From a bacterium A37T11 (GTDB lineage Bacteria > Bacteroidota > Bacteroidia > Sphingobacteriales > Sphingobacteriaceae): a DNA stretch of 64,000 nt. Below are positions 52,187-61,573 of this stretch, one piece after another (positions within the stretch are counted from its first letter, which is position 1; each line of letters starts with the position of its first letter). The translations under genes were made by a program, and so were the position numbers. The stretch lies in assembly GCA_900109895.1 (NCBI GenBank), contig FOBR01000006.1, positions 206,380-270,379 on the forward strand, read 5' to 3'. A model generated the notes under the pieces. It searched no databases. It had not been told where the DNA came from and worked only from the letters and a program-made list of their open reading frames with translations.

Positions 52187-55100
52187 TTATAGGTTAACAC
52201 TTAGGCCCAATGTGTAAGATTTAGGTAGTGGATAATCCTCTCCTCGCGGACTGGCTAATTCTGGGTCCCAAAGTTTGAATTTTGACCACGTGATCAAATT
52301 GCTACCTACCAGAAAAATCCGAATACTATTAGTTTTAATACGATTGGCTAATCTCTGTGGCAAGGTATAACCAATATCTAACGATTTAATTCTTAAATAC
52401 TGACCATTACGTAGCCAGAAGGTTGATTCTCTAAAGTTATTTGGGTTTGTACCATAACTCAGTCGTGGATACGAGGCATTAGGATTTTCGGTAGCAGGAT
52501 CGCCAGAAATGTCCGCAGATATCCAGCGGTTATCTCCCATAACGCCTTTCATGACCTGACCCCATTCTCCTTCACTAAAAACATAGACGGTTTTTCCATA
52601 GGTAAAGAAGGTAGATTTACCAGCTCCCTGGAAAAGTACATTGACATCTAACCCTTTCCAACTGGCAGAAGCCCCTAAACCGTAAATAAGGTTAGGTCTC
52701 CTGGTCGCACCAATAGCCACCCGGTCACCATCGTTAATCACACCATCGCCATTAACATCTTTATACTTAATATCCCCCGGCTGATAGGTGCCAAATGTTT
52801 GCCTTGGACTATTCCGTATGTCATCATAATCTTTAAACAGACCTAATGACACCAGTCCTTTAGCTTGGTCTACACGATAACCTTCTTCATTCTGGTAGCC
52901 ATAAACATTATTTTGCTCATCTTTTTCAAGGACCACGTTTTTGCTATAGGTGATGTTGCTTCTGGCGGTAATGTTAACTTCTCCAATTTTCTGTTTGTAT
53001 TCAAAACGACCATCAAATCCACGAGATTTTACAGCACCTACATTTGCACTTGGAATACTTTCTAAACCCACCATGGCAGGGAGATACTGCCTTGCCATAT
53101 ATATACCCGTACGTTTTTCGTTGAAAAAATCCAAATTGGCAACGAATTTATCCTGGAAAAGAGAAATATCGAATCCAAGATTTTGTTTAGTCGCCATTTC
53201 CCAGGTAACGTAGGGAGAGGCTACCTGACTAAACCGCATACCTTCATAATATCGATTAAAACCAAAATCGGCCCACTGATATCCTGTTTCTCCACCTGAG
53301 ATCGTATACAGATATGGAAACCTTTGTCCACCAGCCAATTGGTCATTTCCTACTCTACCCCACGAATAACGTATTTTAAACATATTCATCCATGCTACAT
53401 TTTCTTTAATAAATGGCTCTTCTGATACATTCCATGCAGCGGAAACTGCCGGAAAAAACCCATATTGTTGTCCTGTAGCAAAATTTTCAGATCCGGTATA
53501 ACCAAAGTTAAAGTCTGTAAAATAACGGTTTTTCCAATTATAGGTAACTCGGCCTGCCAACGCTTGATTTCTTCGGGATATGCCATTCTTAATGTCATCA
53601 CCGATAGCTACCGTTTGGACAAGGGATTCTCTGGTAAAACGGGCTACCGCTCCGAAGTTATGGTCACCTACATTCCGGTCATAATTGAACATCATATCAT
53701 AAAACTCCCGCCTATCTCCACTTGAAGTACTCGCCTGATACAATTCGTGGGGATCAGAAATATGGGTGAATACCAAATTCCCATTTTCATCACGCGCACG
53801 TTCAGCTCGCCATTGTTCAGGCCATTTACGACGTTGGATACTGCTACTATTATTTGTATCATAACCCAAAATACCCCTGAAACGAAGTCCTTTAGTGATA
53901 AAGTCAAAATTTTGTTCTACGGAAACATTGGTCTGGATCCTATTTGTCCAATCTTCATTGAATCCTGTTTGGGTAGCCACCACCCATGGGTTGGTCTGAT
54001 TGCCTCCGCCAATAGCCGGTACATAACCATTTGAATACATGACAGGAGTACGTATAGGTGAATAACCAAAAAGTACCCCCCAAAAATCACCATCACCCAA
54101 ACCAGGGCTGTTCCGTTTATCCAGAGAACCGGCTACCCCAACTTTCACCACAGTAGATTTGGTTACATTGATATCCGTATTTAAACGGTAATTGTAGCGC
54201 TTGTAATTGGCATTGGTATTATAATCGTTCCTTAACGTTTCATCCGTTTTATACATTCCTCCTTCGTTTACGTAGCTGCCTGAGACAAAGTATCGGGCAG
54301 TAGCACCTCCGCCGTTCATATTCAGATTGGCACGATAAGTCATGGCCCCGTCCTTCAGCAATAACTTTTTCCAATCAACATTCGGATATAAGTCGGGGTC
54401 CAAACCTAACCGCAGGATCTCCAATTCTTCTGGCTGATAAATGGGTTCAAAATTTCGGGTTATGCGCGATTCGTTTAGGAGATTTGCGTAGGTCACGCCA
54501 TCTTCAAATTCAGGGGTAATGGTTCGGGTATTGTAAATGTTTTCATCCTTAAAGTTAATGCTAATTTTACTTTCCTTTCCGTGTTTAGTGGTAATTAGAA
54601 TAACCCCATTAGCACCTTTTGAACCGTAAATTGCCGTAACCGAAGCGTCTTTCAATACGGAAAAGGATTCAATGTCTTCAATATTTATGTCATTAATATC
54701 ACGCTCTATATTATCCACCAAAACTAATGCTCCGGTTCCTCCACCAAAAGTAGATATTCCCCGAATCCAGAATTCAGAGATATTTTTTCCGGGTTGTCCG
54801 GATTGCATCATAGCCATTACACCGGGTACATTTCCTGCCAATGCATTTGACAGGCTCGAAGTGGGATTAGATTTCAGGTCATCAACATTGACCGTAGTAA
54901 TGGCGCCGGTTACTGTTAACCTTTTCTGAGTGCCGGTCCCTGTAACGACCACTTCATCCAATACGCTCGTTTCTGCTTCTTTAAGCGTGACATTAATGAT
55001 CAATGCATCTTTAACCAGGATTTCTTGTTTTTCATATCCAATGTACGTGAAACTTAATTTCTTATATTGTTCAACTTTAATTTTATATCTCCCCTGGTCG

Positions 55101-55270
55101 TTGGTGGTGGTACCCAAGCCCGGAGCGTCGCTTACAAAGACACTTACGCCAGGTAAAGGCTCTTTTTTTGCGCCGACTACCACACCCGTTACTTCTATTG
55201 TTTCCTGCGCAAATACACCTGAATTGGAACTAAAAAGCAACAATCCTATTAGAATAAATCTATTTATCAT
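52187..55270 (-). CDS. SusC/RagA TonB-dependent transporter (no STN domain)
   Basis: 1027 aa. The signal peptide ends at SGVFAQ; the carboxypeptidase-D-like domain is EVTGVVVGAKKEPLPGVSVF, then VVVTGTGTQKRLTVTGAITT and the plug (GALVLVDNIERDINDINIED; SFSVLKDASVTAIYGSKGAN). The barrel ends KSYTLGLSVNL. Without an STN domain or local sigma/FecR pair, regulation must come from a regulator outside this block. It follows the IPT/NHL gene by 10 nt. Confidence 0.95.
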   Translation of the reverse strand: MINRFILIGLLLFSSNSGVFAQETIEVTGVVVGAKKEPLPGVSVFVSDAPGLGTTTNDQGRYKIKVEQYKKLSFTYIGYEKQEILVKDALIINVTLKEAETSVLDEVVVTGTGTQKRLTVTGAITTVNVDDLKSNPTSSLSNALAGNVPGVMAMMQSGQPGKNISEFWIRGISTFGGGTGALVLVDNIERDINDINIEDIESFSVLKDASVTAIYGSKGANGVILITTKHGKESKISINFKDENIYNTRTITPEFEDGVTYANLLNESRITRNFEPIYQPEELEILRLGLDPDLYPNVDWKKLLLKDGAMTYRANLNMNGGGATARYFVSGSYVNEGGMYKTDETLRNDYNTNANYKRYNYRLNTDINVTKSTVVKVGVAGSLDKRNSPGLGDGDFWGVLFGYSPIRTPVMYSNGYVPAIGGGNQTNPWVVATQTGFNEDWTNRIQTNVSVEQNFDFITKGLRFRGILGYDTNNSSSIQRRKWPEQWRAERARDENGNLVFTHISDPHELYQASTSSGDRREFYDMMFNYDRNVGDHNFGAVARFTRESLVQTVAIGDDIKNGISRRNQALAGRVTYNWKNRYFTDFNFGYTGSENFATGQQYGFFPAVSAAWNVSEEPFIKENVAWMNMFKIRYSWGRVGNDQLAGGQRFPYLYTISGGETGYQWADFGFNRYYEGMRFSQVASPYVTWEMATKQNLGFDISLFQDKFVANLDFFNEKRTGIYMARQYLPAMVGLESIPSANVGAVKSRGFDGRFEYKQKIGEVNITARSNITYSKNVVLEKDEQNNVYGYQNEEGYRVDQAKGLVSLGLFKDYDDIRNSPRQTFGTYQPGDIKYKDVNGDGVINDGDRVAIGATRRPNLIYGLGASASWKGLDVNVLFQGAGKSTFFTYGKTVYVFSEGEWGQVMKGVMGDNRWISADISGDPATENPNASYPRLSYGTNPNNFRESTFWLRNGQYLRIKSLDIGYTLPQRLANRIKTNSIRIFLVGSNLITWSKFKLWDPELASPRGEDYPLPKSYTLGLSVNL

Positions 55271-55280
55271 GGTTCAATAA

Positions 55281-56774
55281 TTAGTTGTTAACGCCATCAC
55301 CTGTTTCCCCAGGTTCATCCGGGACACTACTTTCATCCATTTCTTCAAGGGCAATTTTACGAATACGCCGATTTGATTTGTCCCCAATATAAAAGGCCCC
55401 TTCCTGCTCATTATAGGCAATTCCTGCCGGACTATTGAATCTCGCTTCTTCCCGAAGGTCTCCATCTACAAATCCAAATGGATCAGGATTGACACTTGAA
55501 CTTCCTCTTCCTGCAAACGTTGTCACACTTCCTTCGGGCGTTAGTATGCGGATAGCATGGTTATTTTGGTCAGTAAAATAAAAATCATAGATATCAGTTT
55601 TTCCAGCTTCTACATAGGCCTGATTTTTTACAAATACTCCTTGGTAAGGGTGGTTGATCCGTGCGGATGAACCTACACCATCCTTATAACCACCGCTTTT
55701 AAGCTGTCCTGCCACCAAATAAGGTTGATTAAATCGCTTTTTTTCCCAATTATAATCAACACGGAGAATATAGTTTTGGTTAATTACATTAATATAAGCG
55801 TAGTTGCCAGTTGGATGTATCATGATCTTGTATTCCCATTGTGGGTCATGAACCACAAATAAAGTTTCGTATTGCTTAGGACCTAATCCTTCGCTAAAAT
55901 ATTTATTGAGGTCAAAACGAAAAAACTGCCCCTTTTCATAACTGTTGAAATACATTTCACCATTCACGGGATGGACGGATGCACCATTACACTGCCTGTA
56001 GGTTGTCAATATTTCTCTGTCCTGCCAATCCCTGTCGCGTGATAATCGATAGGTTGCCCGGTCATCCTCACCGCCACGGTCTTCAGCAATGATCATGTAT
56101 TTGTGATCAAGCGTGAAATCAATACTGCGGGGGCGGTCAAAATCTGAACGTTTTTTTGTGACGATACTATCTTCAAAATTAATTAAGTAAAGTCCATTGT
56201 TATGATCAAATACCATCCATAGGTGTTTTGGGTTGTTTGGATCAAATTTCATGAAGGAGTCTTCCCAAAACCCGCTGGCCATTTTATTCTCGTCCTTATC
56301 TTTAAATTTTCCATCCTTCCAAGGTTCGTCACCCCGGGCATTCCTATACCCTATAATAGTGGATACCACCAACTTGCGCTGATAGTCAAAAAGCTTATCG
56401 GCCTTGCCTATCACCTGCCTTTCACTAGTGCCAACGCGTACCTCAACGTCACCTTTAAAGGCTTGTTTGGGCACCAAACAATAAAGTGATTCACCTCTTA
56501 CACTAATCACTTTTGCCTGCTTGCCTCCAATCAGTACCGATACGTTTTTTAGGTCGTTTCCAAAGTTTTGTCCGTAAATAACTAAGCGTTGTCCTCTACC
56601 TCCTGACTCAGGAGTGAAATTGGATACGACTACTGGCTTAGAGGGGTCAAAGGGAATTGCCTCAGCGGAATCTGGCTTATCATCTTTACAGCCCCCAATA
56701 CCTATAACAAGTAGGCAAAATAGCATTTTCCAAGGGAGACGATCCCTGCGTTTTCTAATTTGTTTAATTTTCAT
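55281..56774 (-). CDS. IPT/TIG and NHL-repeat lipoprotein of a SusCD locus
   Basis: 497 aa. The signal peptide ends with a lipobox (LLVIGIGGC, Cys about 29). Residues about 45-130 are an IPT/TIG immunoglobulin-like domain (VVVSNFTPESGGRGQRLVIY; VEVRVGTSERQVIGKADKLF). The rest is an NHL/six-bladed propeller: KYMIIAEDRGGEDDRATYRL, NGEMYFNSYEKGQFFRFDLN, VTTFAGRGSSSVNPDPFG and FNSPAGIAYNEQEGAFYIGD then KSNRRIRKIAL. Proteins with this architecture are frequent first or last members of SusCD operons and probably bind the target glycan at the surface. Here it is the first gene of the operon. Confidence 0.88.
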   Translation of the reverse strand: MKIKQIRKRRDRLPWKMLFCLLVIGIGGCKDDKPDSAEAIPFDPSKPVVVSNFTPESGGRGQRLVIYGQNFGNDLKNVSVLIGGKQAKVISVRGESLYCLVPKQAFKGDVEVRVGTSERQVIGKADKLFDYQRKLVVSTIIGYRNARGDEPWKDGKFKDKDENKMASGFWEDSFMKFDPNNPKHLWMVFDHNNGLYLINFEDSIVTKKRSDFDRPRSIDFTLDHKYMIIAEDRGGEDDRATYRLSRDRDWQDREILTTYRQCNGASVHPVNGEMYFNSYEKGQFFRFDLNKYFSEGLGPKQYETLFVVHDPQWEYKIMIHPTGNYAYINVINQNYILRVDYNWEKKRFNQPYLVAGQLKSGGYKDGVGSSARINHPYQGVFVKNQAYVEAGKTDIYDFYFTDQNNHAIRILTPEGSVTTFAGRGSSSVNPDPFGFVDGDLREEARFNSPAGIAYNEQEGAFYIGDKSNRRIRKIALEEMDESSVPDEPGETGDGVNN

Positions 56775-57610
56775 AAAAAAGGATTTTAATTATAATATTT
56801 GTTTAATACCATGTTTAATCAAAAACACCATATTCATAACTATCTAAAAGATTACTTAAACCTTTTAGCAATCAAAAAAACAAGACTTGTGTTCGTTAAT
56901 GTTTTTAACGTTAATATATATCCCGAAAATTTAATTTAATTTCTAAAAAATGCAATCGATTGCTTTCTTTATAAATCAGAAATGAAATGATTTACTTAAA
57001 AATTGGTTTTTGTAATATTTATCTAACTATTTTTTGAGATCACAATTATTGGTTAAAAAAAATCTATTATTAATTCATAAAATAACTGGTTAAAAATTTA
57101 TCAACTAAGAATAGTCACATAAATTTTACTGCCTACAAACATACGCCATAGGTTATTGTAAAACAAAGTTAAATTTATTTTTTTTGAAAAAAAATACCAT
57201 AATATTATATAATACTCATAATTAATATATTAATTGCTTGTCACCTTTAAAAAATTATTTGAATTTGTAACTCTTATACTTTTTATTATCTTAAAATCAA
57301 CCTGACCGTTTCAGACCAATCACTCGCCCAATGTTTGTTGCGTGCCCGTATCCTTAATTATAACATAGCGCCTTGCTGAAAACCTGATTCGTAGTTTTAA
57401 AAGAATGGGTGGTGGTTTTCAGGTCACCTCAAACAGGTAGGTTATCTTTATCCATCTCGGTTGCTAATCGGATTTAGAGTAATGTTACGTAACGATATCC
57501 AAATGAAAGTCTTCTTTAAATTCCGAAAATGGTTTCGTAGATTTACATTTTGTGATCAGGATTACTTGAACACCACAATTATTTAAAACAATAGCATAAG
57601 AACAAATTAC
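56775..57610. other. 836-bp AT-rich divergent intergenic region
   Basis: No reading frame with protein-like content was found. It separates the IPT/NHL-SusCD operon (leftward) from map (rightward). Notable elements are a 10-bp palindrome TTAACGTTAA (56905-56914) within two CGTTAAT copies 15 bp apart (56894 and 56909), a palindrome GTTACGTAAC (57484-57493) and a spaced inverted repeat CTGAAAACC / GGTTTTCAG (57376-57384 and 57414-57422). The left two-thirds is extremely AT-rich; the last 300 bp returns to normal composition. No tRNA or known RNA was recognised. Confidence 0.5.
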
Positions 57611-58375
57611 ATGTCAATAAGTACGGAGTCTGAATTAACAGGAATGGAAAAGGTGAGTGAAGCCGTTGCAAGCGCATTGAAAGAAATGAGGGAGTATGCC
57701 CAGCCTGGAATGACAACCAAGCAATTGGACGATTACGGCGCTAAAATTCTTAACGATTTTGGAGCTAAATCTGCTCCGCATTTATCGTATGGTTTTCCAG
57801 GATGGACCTGTATTTGTGTAAACAATGAATTTTTCCATGGAATTCCCTCTGATCAGCGGATATTAAAAGAGGGCGATTTAATAAATATAGATGTTTCCGC
57901 TGAGCTTAACGGCTTTTGGTCAGACAATGGCGGGTCTTTTGTACTGGGTGAAGACATCTACCAGCACCAGAAACTGGTTGATGCCTCCAAGGATATCTTA
58001 AAGAAAGCCATTAACCACATTCAGGGAGGGGTGCGAATAGCAGCTATTGGGAATTTGATCGAGACTGAAGCTAAAAAACGGGGATACAAAGTCATTAAAA
58101 ACTATGGCGGTCATGGAATAGGCAGAGCTCTACACGAGGATCCACATGATTTGCTAAACTTTGCAGACCGATTTGATAAGCGAAGGTTCAGAAAAAATTC
58201 AGTGGTAGCTATTGAAACCTTTATCACTACAGCCTCAACATATGGTAATACTCTGAATGATGGCTGGACAGTGGTGGGAAATAAAGGTGGTTTTATGGCG
58301 CAGCACGAACATACCATCGTAGTGACCGACGGGGCACCGGTGATAATGACCGAGATGAATGGAATTTGGGATTAG
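57611..58375 (+). CDS. map: Type I methionine aminopeptidase
   Basis: 254 aa. Pita-bread metallopeptidase fold with YGFPGWTCICVNNEFFHGIP (His of the active site), LINIDVSAELNGFWSDNGGS (Asp ligands), NYGGHGIGRALHEDP (His ligand), VVAIETFITTAS (Glu ligand) and QHEHTIVVTDGAPV (final Glu ligand). It removes the initiator methionine from nascent proteins. Compared with housekeeping copies the first metal Asp region FWSDNGGSFVLG has Asn where most have Thr/Gly-Asp spacing; all five metal ligands still appear present. It stands alone and may be a second, non-ribosomal-operon copy, which is common in Bacteroidetes. Confidence 0.92.
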   Translation: MSISTESELTGMEKVSEAVASALKEMREYAQPGMTTKQLDDYGAKILNDFGAKSAPHLSYGFPGWTCICVNNEFFHGIPSDQRILKEGDLINIDVSAELNGFWSDNGGSFVLGEDIYQHQKLVDASKDILKKAINHIQGGVRIAAIGNLIETEAKKRGYKVIKNYGGHGIGRALHEDPHDLLNFADRFDKRRFRKNSVVAIETFITTASTYGNTLNDGWTVVGNKGGFMAQHEHTIVVTDGAPVIMTEMNGIWD

Positions 58376-58445
58376 GTTTTTTGGGGTTATTAAGGTATTC
58401 GTTTAGTTGATTTATGTTAACACTACAAGATTTAGGGAAGCGAAT

Positions 58446-58715
58446 ATGTGGCTTGATTTCAACATAGCCGGCTCTTTATGGAGATATTTCAAGCGCTCAA
58501 TAAATAAAAATGAACATCGTCCTGGAAATTTAGAAGGAGCTACCATACAATTTAGTTGGAAACTAATACACTATATGATCTTTATAGCCCCCAAGAAAAA
58601 AGATAAATATCGAGTGTTGATAAAAGAAGGCAATGTAAAATTACTTCATTTGACTACTTTTCATAGTTTGAAAGATTATTACACAAAGTGGGAATTGGTA
58701 AAGATGGTAAAGTAG
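58446..58715 (+). CDS. Small hypothetical protein
   Basis: 89 aa from ATG 58446; a TTG at 58407 would add 13 residues but is a poor start. The sequence (MWLDFNIAGSLWRYFKRSIN; FSWKLIHYMIFIAPKKKDKY; RVLIKEGNVKLLHLTTFHSL) is basic and aromatic with no signal peptide. I do not recognise a family. The frame could be a remnant of a longer gene, since the stretch after its stop shows no clear gene either. Reported with low confidence. Confidence 0.3.
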   Translation: MWLDFNIAGSLWRYFKRSINKNEHRPGNLEGATIQFSWKLIHYMIFIAPKKKDKYRVLIKEGNVKLLHLTTFHSLKDYYTKWELVKMVK

Positions 58716-58812
58716 TGGAAAATTTGTCTAGCATATCAATTGATTCCGATGATCAATCCGCTATACTATCATCCACCACGTTGGGTCATTCTGTTATAAA
58801 AAATAGCAGTTT

Positions 58813-59565
58813 TTATTTCTTTAAAAACCAAAAACAGCCGCAACCATAAAATTGCTTCTGCAAAAGATCATCCGTAGGGTTTTCGACCAGTCCCCCGTCT
58901 TCTTCATGTTCTGGTATGAGGGAAAATTCTTTTAGCTCGAAATCGGCAAAGAGTTCCAATACGTGTGCCTTTGAATAGATCCGATGAGCATTGAAGCAGA
59001 TAACATTTTCATTGCCTAGCGGCACTACAAAAAGAAGGCTGCCCCCGGGCGACAATACCCGTTTCAGTTCCTGAATCGCTTTTAAATCGCCGTCATAATC
59101 TAATGGATCCCCGTACCTCGCTAAGCCAATATGCTCAATGGTATGCATACATGACAACGATGACACCGATCCGCTTTCAAACGGAAGGGCCAACAGGTCG
59201 GCTTTCCCTGACCGCAGATTATCCAACTGCAGGTTTGCCGGCCGGTAATCATAAAACTCAACCGGTATAAACGCCGATAACAGTGCGCTGAAATATAAGC
59301 TGGAAGAAACATCAATGTGTTTTGCAGGATTAATCTTCTTTACGGTGCGCACAGCCCAGGCGGTATGGTATACATAATGACGATCAAAGGCTGTGGTACT
59401 GGTCTTATCGTAAAGACATGGATAGAAATGTTGCTCACTTAGTTCAAATCGCTTTTGTGTACTCTGCTCCAGCTGCTGAAGACCTTGAAATTCATTTAAA
59501 AACTGATTAGGCAGTTTTTCCTCGCTTTTCGGTTGCCGCCGGGATTTTATCCATTTCTGTAGCAT
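58813..59565 (-). CDS. DUF268/methyltransferase-like protein of the glycan cluster
   Basis: 250 aa. After a charged 60-residue start, HIDVSSSLYFSALLSAFIPV, ADLLALPFESGSVSSLSCMH and TIEHIGLARYGDPLDYDGD resemble the SAM-binding-like core of the DUF268 family; ELKRVLSPGGSLLFVVPLG matches the post-core segment of class I methyltransferases. The chain ends GCGCFWFLKK. DUF268 proteins often occur in O-antigen and capsule clusters. It is the last gene of a minus-strand run GT2-GT11-this gene, 28 nt after the fucosyltransferase. A SAM-dependent modification of the glycan is plausible but not shown. Confidence 0.75.
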   Translation of the reverse strand: MLQKWIKSRRQPKSEEKLPNQFLNEFQGLQQLEQSTQKRFELSEQHFYPCLYDKTSTTAFDRHYVYHTAWAVRTVKKINPAKHIDVSSSLYFSALLSAFIPVEFYDYRPANLQLDNLRSGKADLLALPFESGSVSSLSCMHTIEHIGLARYGDPLDYDGDLKAIQELKRVLSPGGSLLFVVPLGNENVICFNAHRIYSKAHVLELFADFELKEFSLIPEHEEDGGLVENPTDDLLQKQFYGCGCFWFLKK

Positions 59566-59593
59566 ACTTTTAATTTTTTACTGAAAACAAAGA

Positions 59594-60469
59594 TTATCCT
59601 TCAATGGTAATCCAAGCAGTTGGATGCATCTGCGAAGTATCAACCTTTATATCTGGATGGCGCCACCATAATTTGGGTACGACAACTAATTTTTCCGGAT
59701 GCTGATTAAGCCACGCTCCCCACCAGCTAAAAGTACTGTTGGAAATAATGGCATGCTTACATTGACTAATCAATTGCATATCCCGATAGCTCTCGTTTCC
59801 TATATTCCAATCTACAAAGATTGCGTCATTTCCGAGCGGTAAATTCTCCTTGCACCAGGCCATATCATCTGAAAATACGTAGAACCTGGGATGTGCAAGG
59901 CGCTCCTTCATGTAAGAAATTCCGTTTTCAAAATATGCAAGGTTAACCAGTCCCCCTAAATAAGGATCTTTCAGGTAATCCCCCCTCCTTACATGGATGG
60001 CTACACTTTTTTCTTCCTGACCAAGCTCTTTTAGTAATTCTAAATTTGGAGAAGGATCCAGCGCAGGGAATACAAAGTCTTTTCGTAATTGGTCACCAAC
60101 CTTATCAACATAATCATGGTGCTGCCAATACCCCCAATAGATTTTAGAGGAATGATCTCTGAATATTGAATCTTCATAGGAAAAAAAAGGCCATTCTTCA
60201 TAATAACCACCTTTAAAAAATAGGAGTCTTCTCAGTTTTCTATATTTCCAGGCCCGATTTCGAAAATCTATAAAATTAATTTCAAAGCGTGAAGCATGAT
60301 TTATTCGCAGTGGAAATATTTTCTCTAATTCAAACCCATTATGGTGGGTGTAATTTTCAAATTCAAGGATATCTGCTTTTACATTTTTAAATTGAAGCTC
60401 CAATGATTTATAAAACGCGTATTGAAACATTTGATTACCTAGGCCACCCAGAAACCGTACGATTTTCAT
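59594..60469 (-). CDS. GT11 family alpha-1,2-fucosyltransferase
   Basis: 291 aa, typical for bacterial GT11. The N-terminus is MKIVRFLGGLGNQMFQYAFY, the GDP-fucose-binding motif is VAIHVRRGDYL (about residues 156-166), and the last motif is HAIISNSTFSWWGAWLN (about 237-253). It should transfer L-fucose from GDP-fucose onto a galactose or related acceptor of a surface glycan, in the cytoplasm. GDP-fucose synthesis genes (gmd, fcl) are not in the window. It is 31 nt downstream of a GT2 gene. Confidence 0.94.
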   Translation of the reverse strand: MKIVRFLGGLGNQMFQYAFYKSLELQFKNVKADILEFENYTHHNGFELEKIFPLRINHASRFEINFIDFRNRAWKYRKLRRLLFFKGGYYEEWPFFSYEDSIFRDHSSKIYWGYWQHHDYVDKVGDQLRKDFVFPALDPSPNLELLKELGQEEKSVAIHVRRGDYLKDPYLGGLVNLAYFENGISYMKERLAHPRFYVFSDDMAWCKENLPLGNDAIFVDWNIGNESYRDMQLISQCKHAIISNSTFSWWGAWLNQHPEKLVVVPKLWWRHPDIKVDTSQMHPTAWITIEG

Positions 60470-60500
60470 GTTTGATTGTATACTTGATTTTGTCCTACGT

Positions 60501-61487
60501 TTAATTATGTATAACTGTACGAAGTACCTTCCGGATCATGTCTGTGTTAAAACAAGATATGCGAAATAGCTTTCTATTAAACAAGAGAGGCAAAGTACCT
60601 CGTTTTCTTCGGCGACTATAAAAAAAATCAAACCATTTGCTAAATAATATATTTGCAAAAATCTCGTCATCATAAACTTTTTTCTGTTCATTAGCCTCTT
60701 TCAACAGGATAAACATCTGAAGCACTTCATCCAAACTATGAATTTCAGGGTCAGGCCAGAATAAAATAGCCGCCATTTTTTTATCAGGATTTACCAATAA
60801 TTTTTCTAACTGTTGCTCCTTTATATCTTTTAGCAGTGATAGTGCTTTTTCAACCTTTAATTTTGAAATATTATGATCATGTCTCCGATATTTAACAAGG
60901 TGTTCGTCTAAATTATCAACAGCGTAACGGTCGGAAATCCGGAGAAAAAACTCATAATCTTCCACCGGGGCAAACTCTCTATATCCCTTTAACTCTCTAA
61001 AAACATCGGTTTTAAACATAACAGAAGAATTTACATAGGTATTATTAAATAACAGCGTCACTTTTACCAATTCCGCTCCAACCTTAATGTTTAAATTTTC
61101 ATCTTCTAACTTGCCTTGGGAATCAATAATAAAGCTTTGACTACCTAATAGGGCGAGCTCTGGCCTGCTTTGCATTTCATCGTATTGCCGTTTCAAACGG
61201 TTCGGAAGAGCAATATCATCGCTATCCAATACCGCTATATAGTTTCCTCTAGCTTCTGTTAACGCTACATTTCGGGTATATGTCAAACCCATATTTGAAG
61301 GATTGTCAATTAGTTTTATTCTTGAGTCGGTAAACTGTAAAACCACCTCACGTGTCCTATCTGTAGAACCGTCATTTACAATCAGCAATTCAAAATCTTC
61401 AAACGACTGGTTTAGTATGCTTTCAACGGCTTCACCAATGTATCGTTCTGTATTATATGCAGCCATAAATACAGTAATCTCCGGCAT
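60501..61487 (-). CDS. GT2 family glycosyltransferase
   Basis: 328 aa. The GT-A domain begins EITVFMAAYNTERYIGEAVE and contains LLIVNDGSTDRTREVVLQF, YIAVLDSDDIALPNRLKRQY (DxD-like LDSDD) and GYREFAPVEDYEFFLRISDR. The C-terminal 90 residues are helical and basic. It adds a sugar to a growing surface polysaccharide or lipid-linked oligosaccharide; donor and acceptor cannot be told. It is the first gene of the minus-strand run and its promoter faces that of the plus-strand glycosyltransferase. Confidence 0.92.
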   Translation of the reverse strand: MPEITVFMAAYNTERYIGEAVESILNQSFEDFELLIVNDGSTDRTREVVLQFTDSRIKLIDNPSNMGLTYTRNVALTEARGNYIAVLDSDDIALPNRLKRQYDEMQSRPELALLGSQSFIIDSQGKLEDENLNIKVGAELVKVTLLFNNTYVNSSVMFKTDVFRELKGYREFAPVEDYEFFLRISDRYAVDNLDEHLVKYRRHDHNISKLKVEKALSLLKDIKEQQLEKLLVNPDKKMAAILFWPDPEIHSLDEVLQMFILLKEANEQKKVYDDEIFANILFSKWFDFFYSRRRKRGTLPLLFNRKLFRISCFNTDMIRKVLRTVIHN

Positions 61488-61516
61488 TTTTTATTTCTGT
61501 TTTAATTTTTAGTTAA

Positions 61517-61524
61517 CAAAGGTA
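61517..61524 (-). promoter_or_regulatory. -7 element for the minus-strand GT2 operon
   Basis: On the minus strand TACCTTTG (TAnnTTTG), 29 nt upstream of the GT2 start codon. With the element at 61558-61565 it forms a compact divergent promoter region of 86 bp. Confidence 0.4.
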
Positions 61525-61557
61525 AGTGAAATTTAGTAGCGAATTCTCTTTTTCTGT

Positions 61558-61565
61558 TATCTTTG
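61558..61565 (+). promoter_or_regulatory. -7 element for the plus-strand glycosyltransferase, close to ATG
   Basis: TATCTTTG matches TAnnTTTG and ends 8 nt before the ATG at 61574. The downstream tail TCAATAGC resembles the CAATAGTT found at the same place before the uvrA2-like gene. Confidence 0.45.
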
Positions 61566-61573
61566 TCAATAGC

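Noticed and set aside
57376..57422. Structured RNA from the spaced inverted repeat CTGAAAACC/GGTTTTCAG upstream of map
   Set aside because: The arms are 9 bp with a loop of nearly 30 nt and no T-run; no known riboswitch pattern was recognised.
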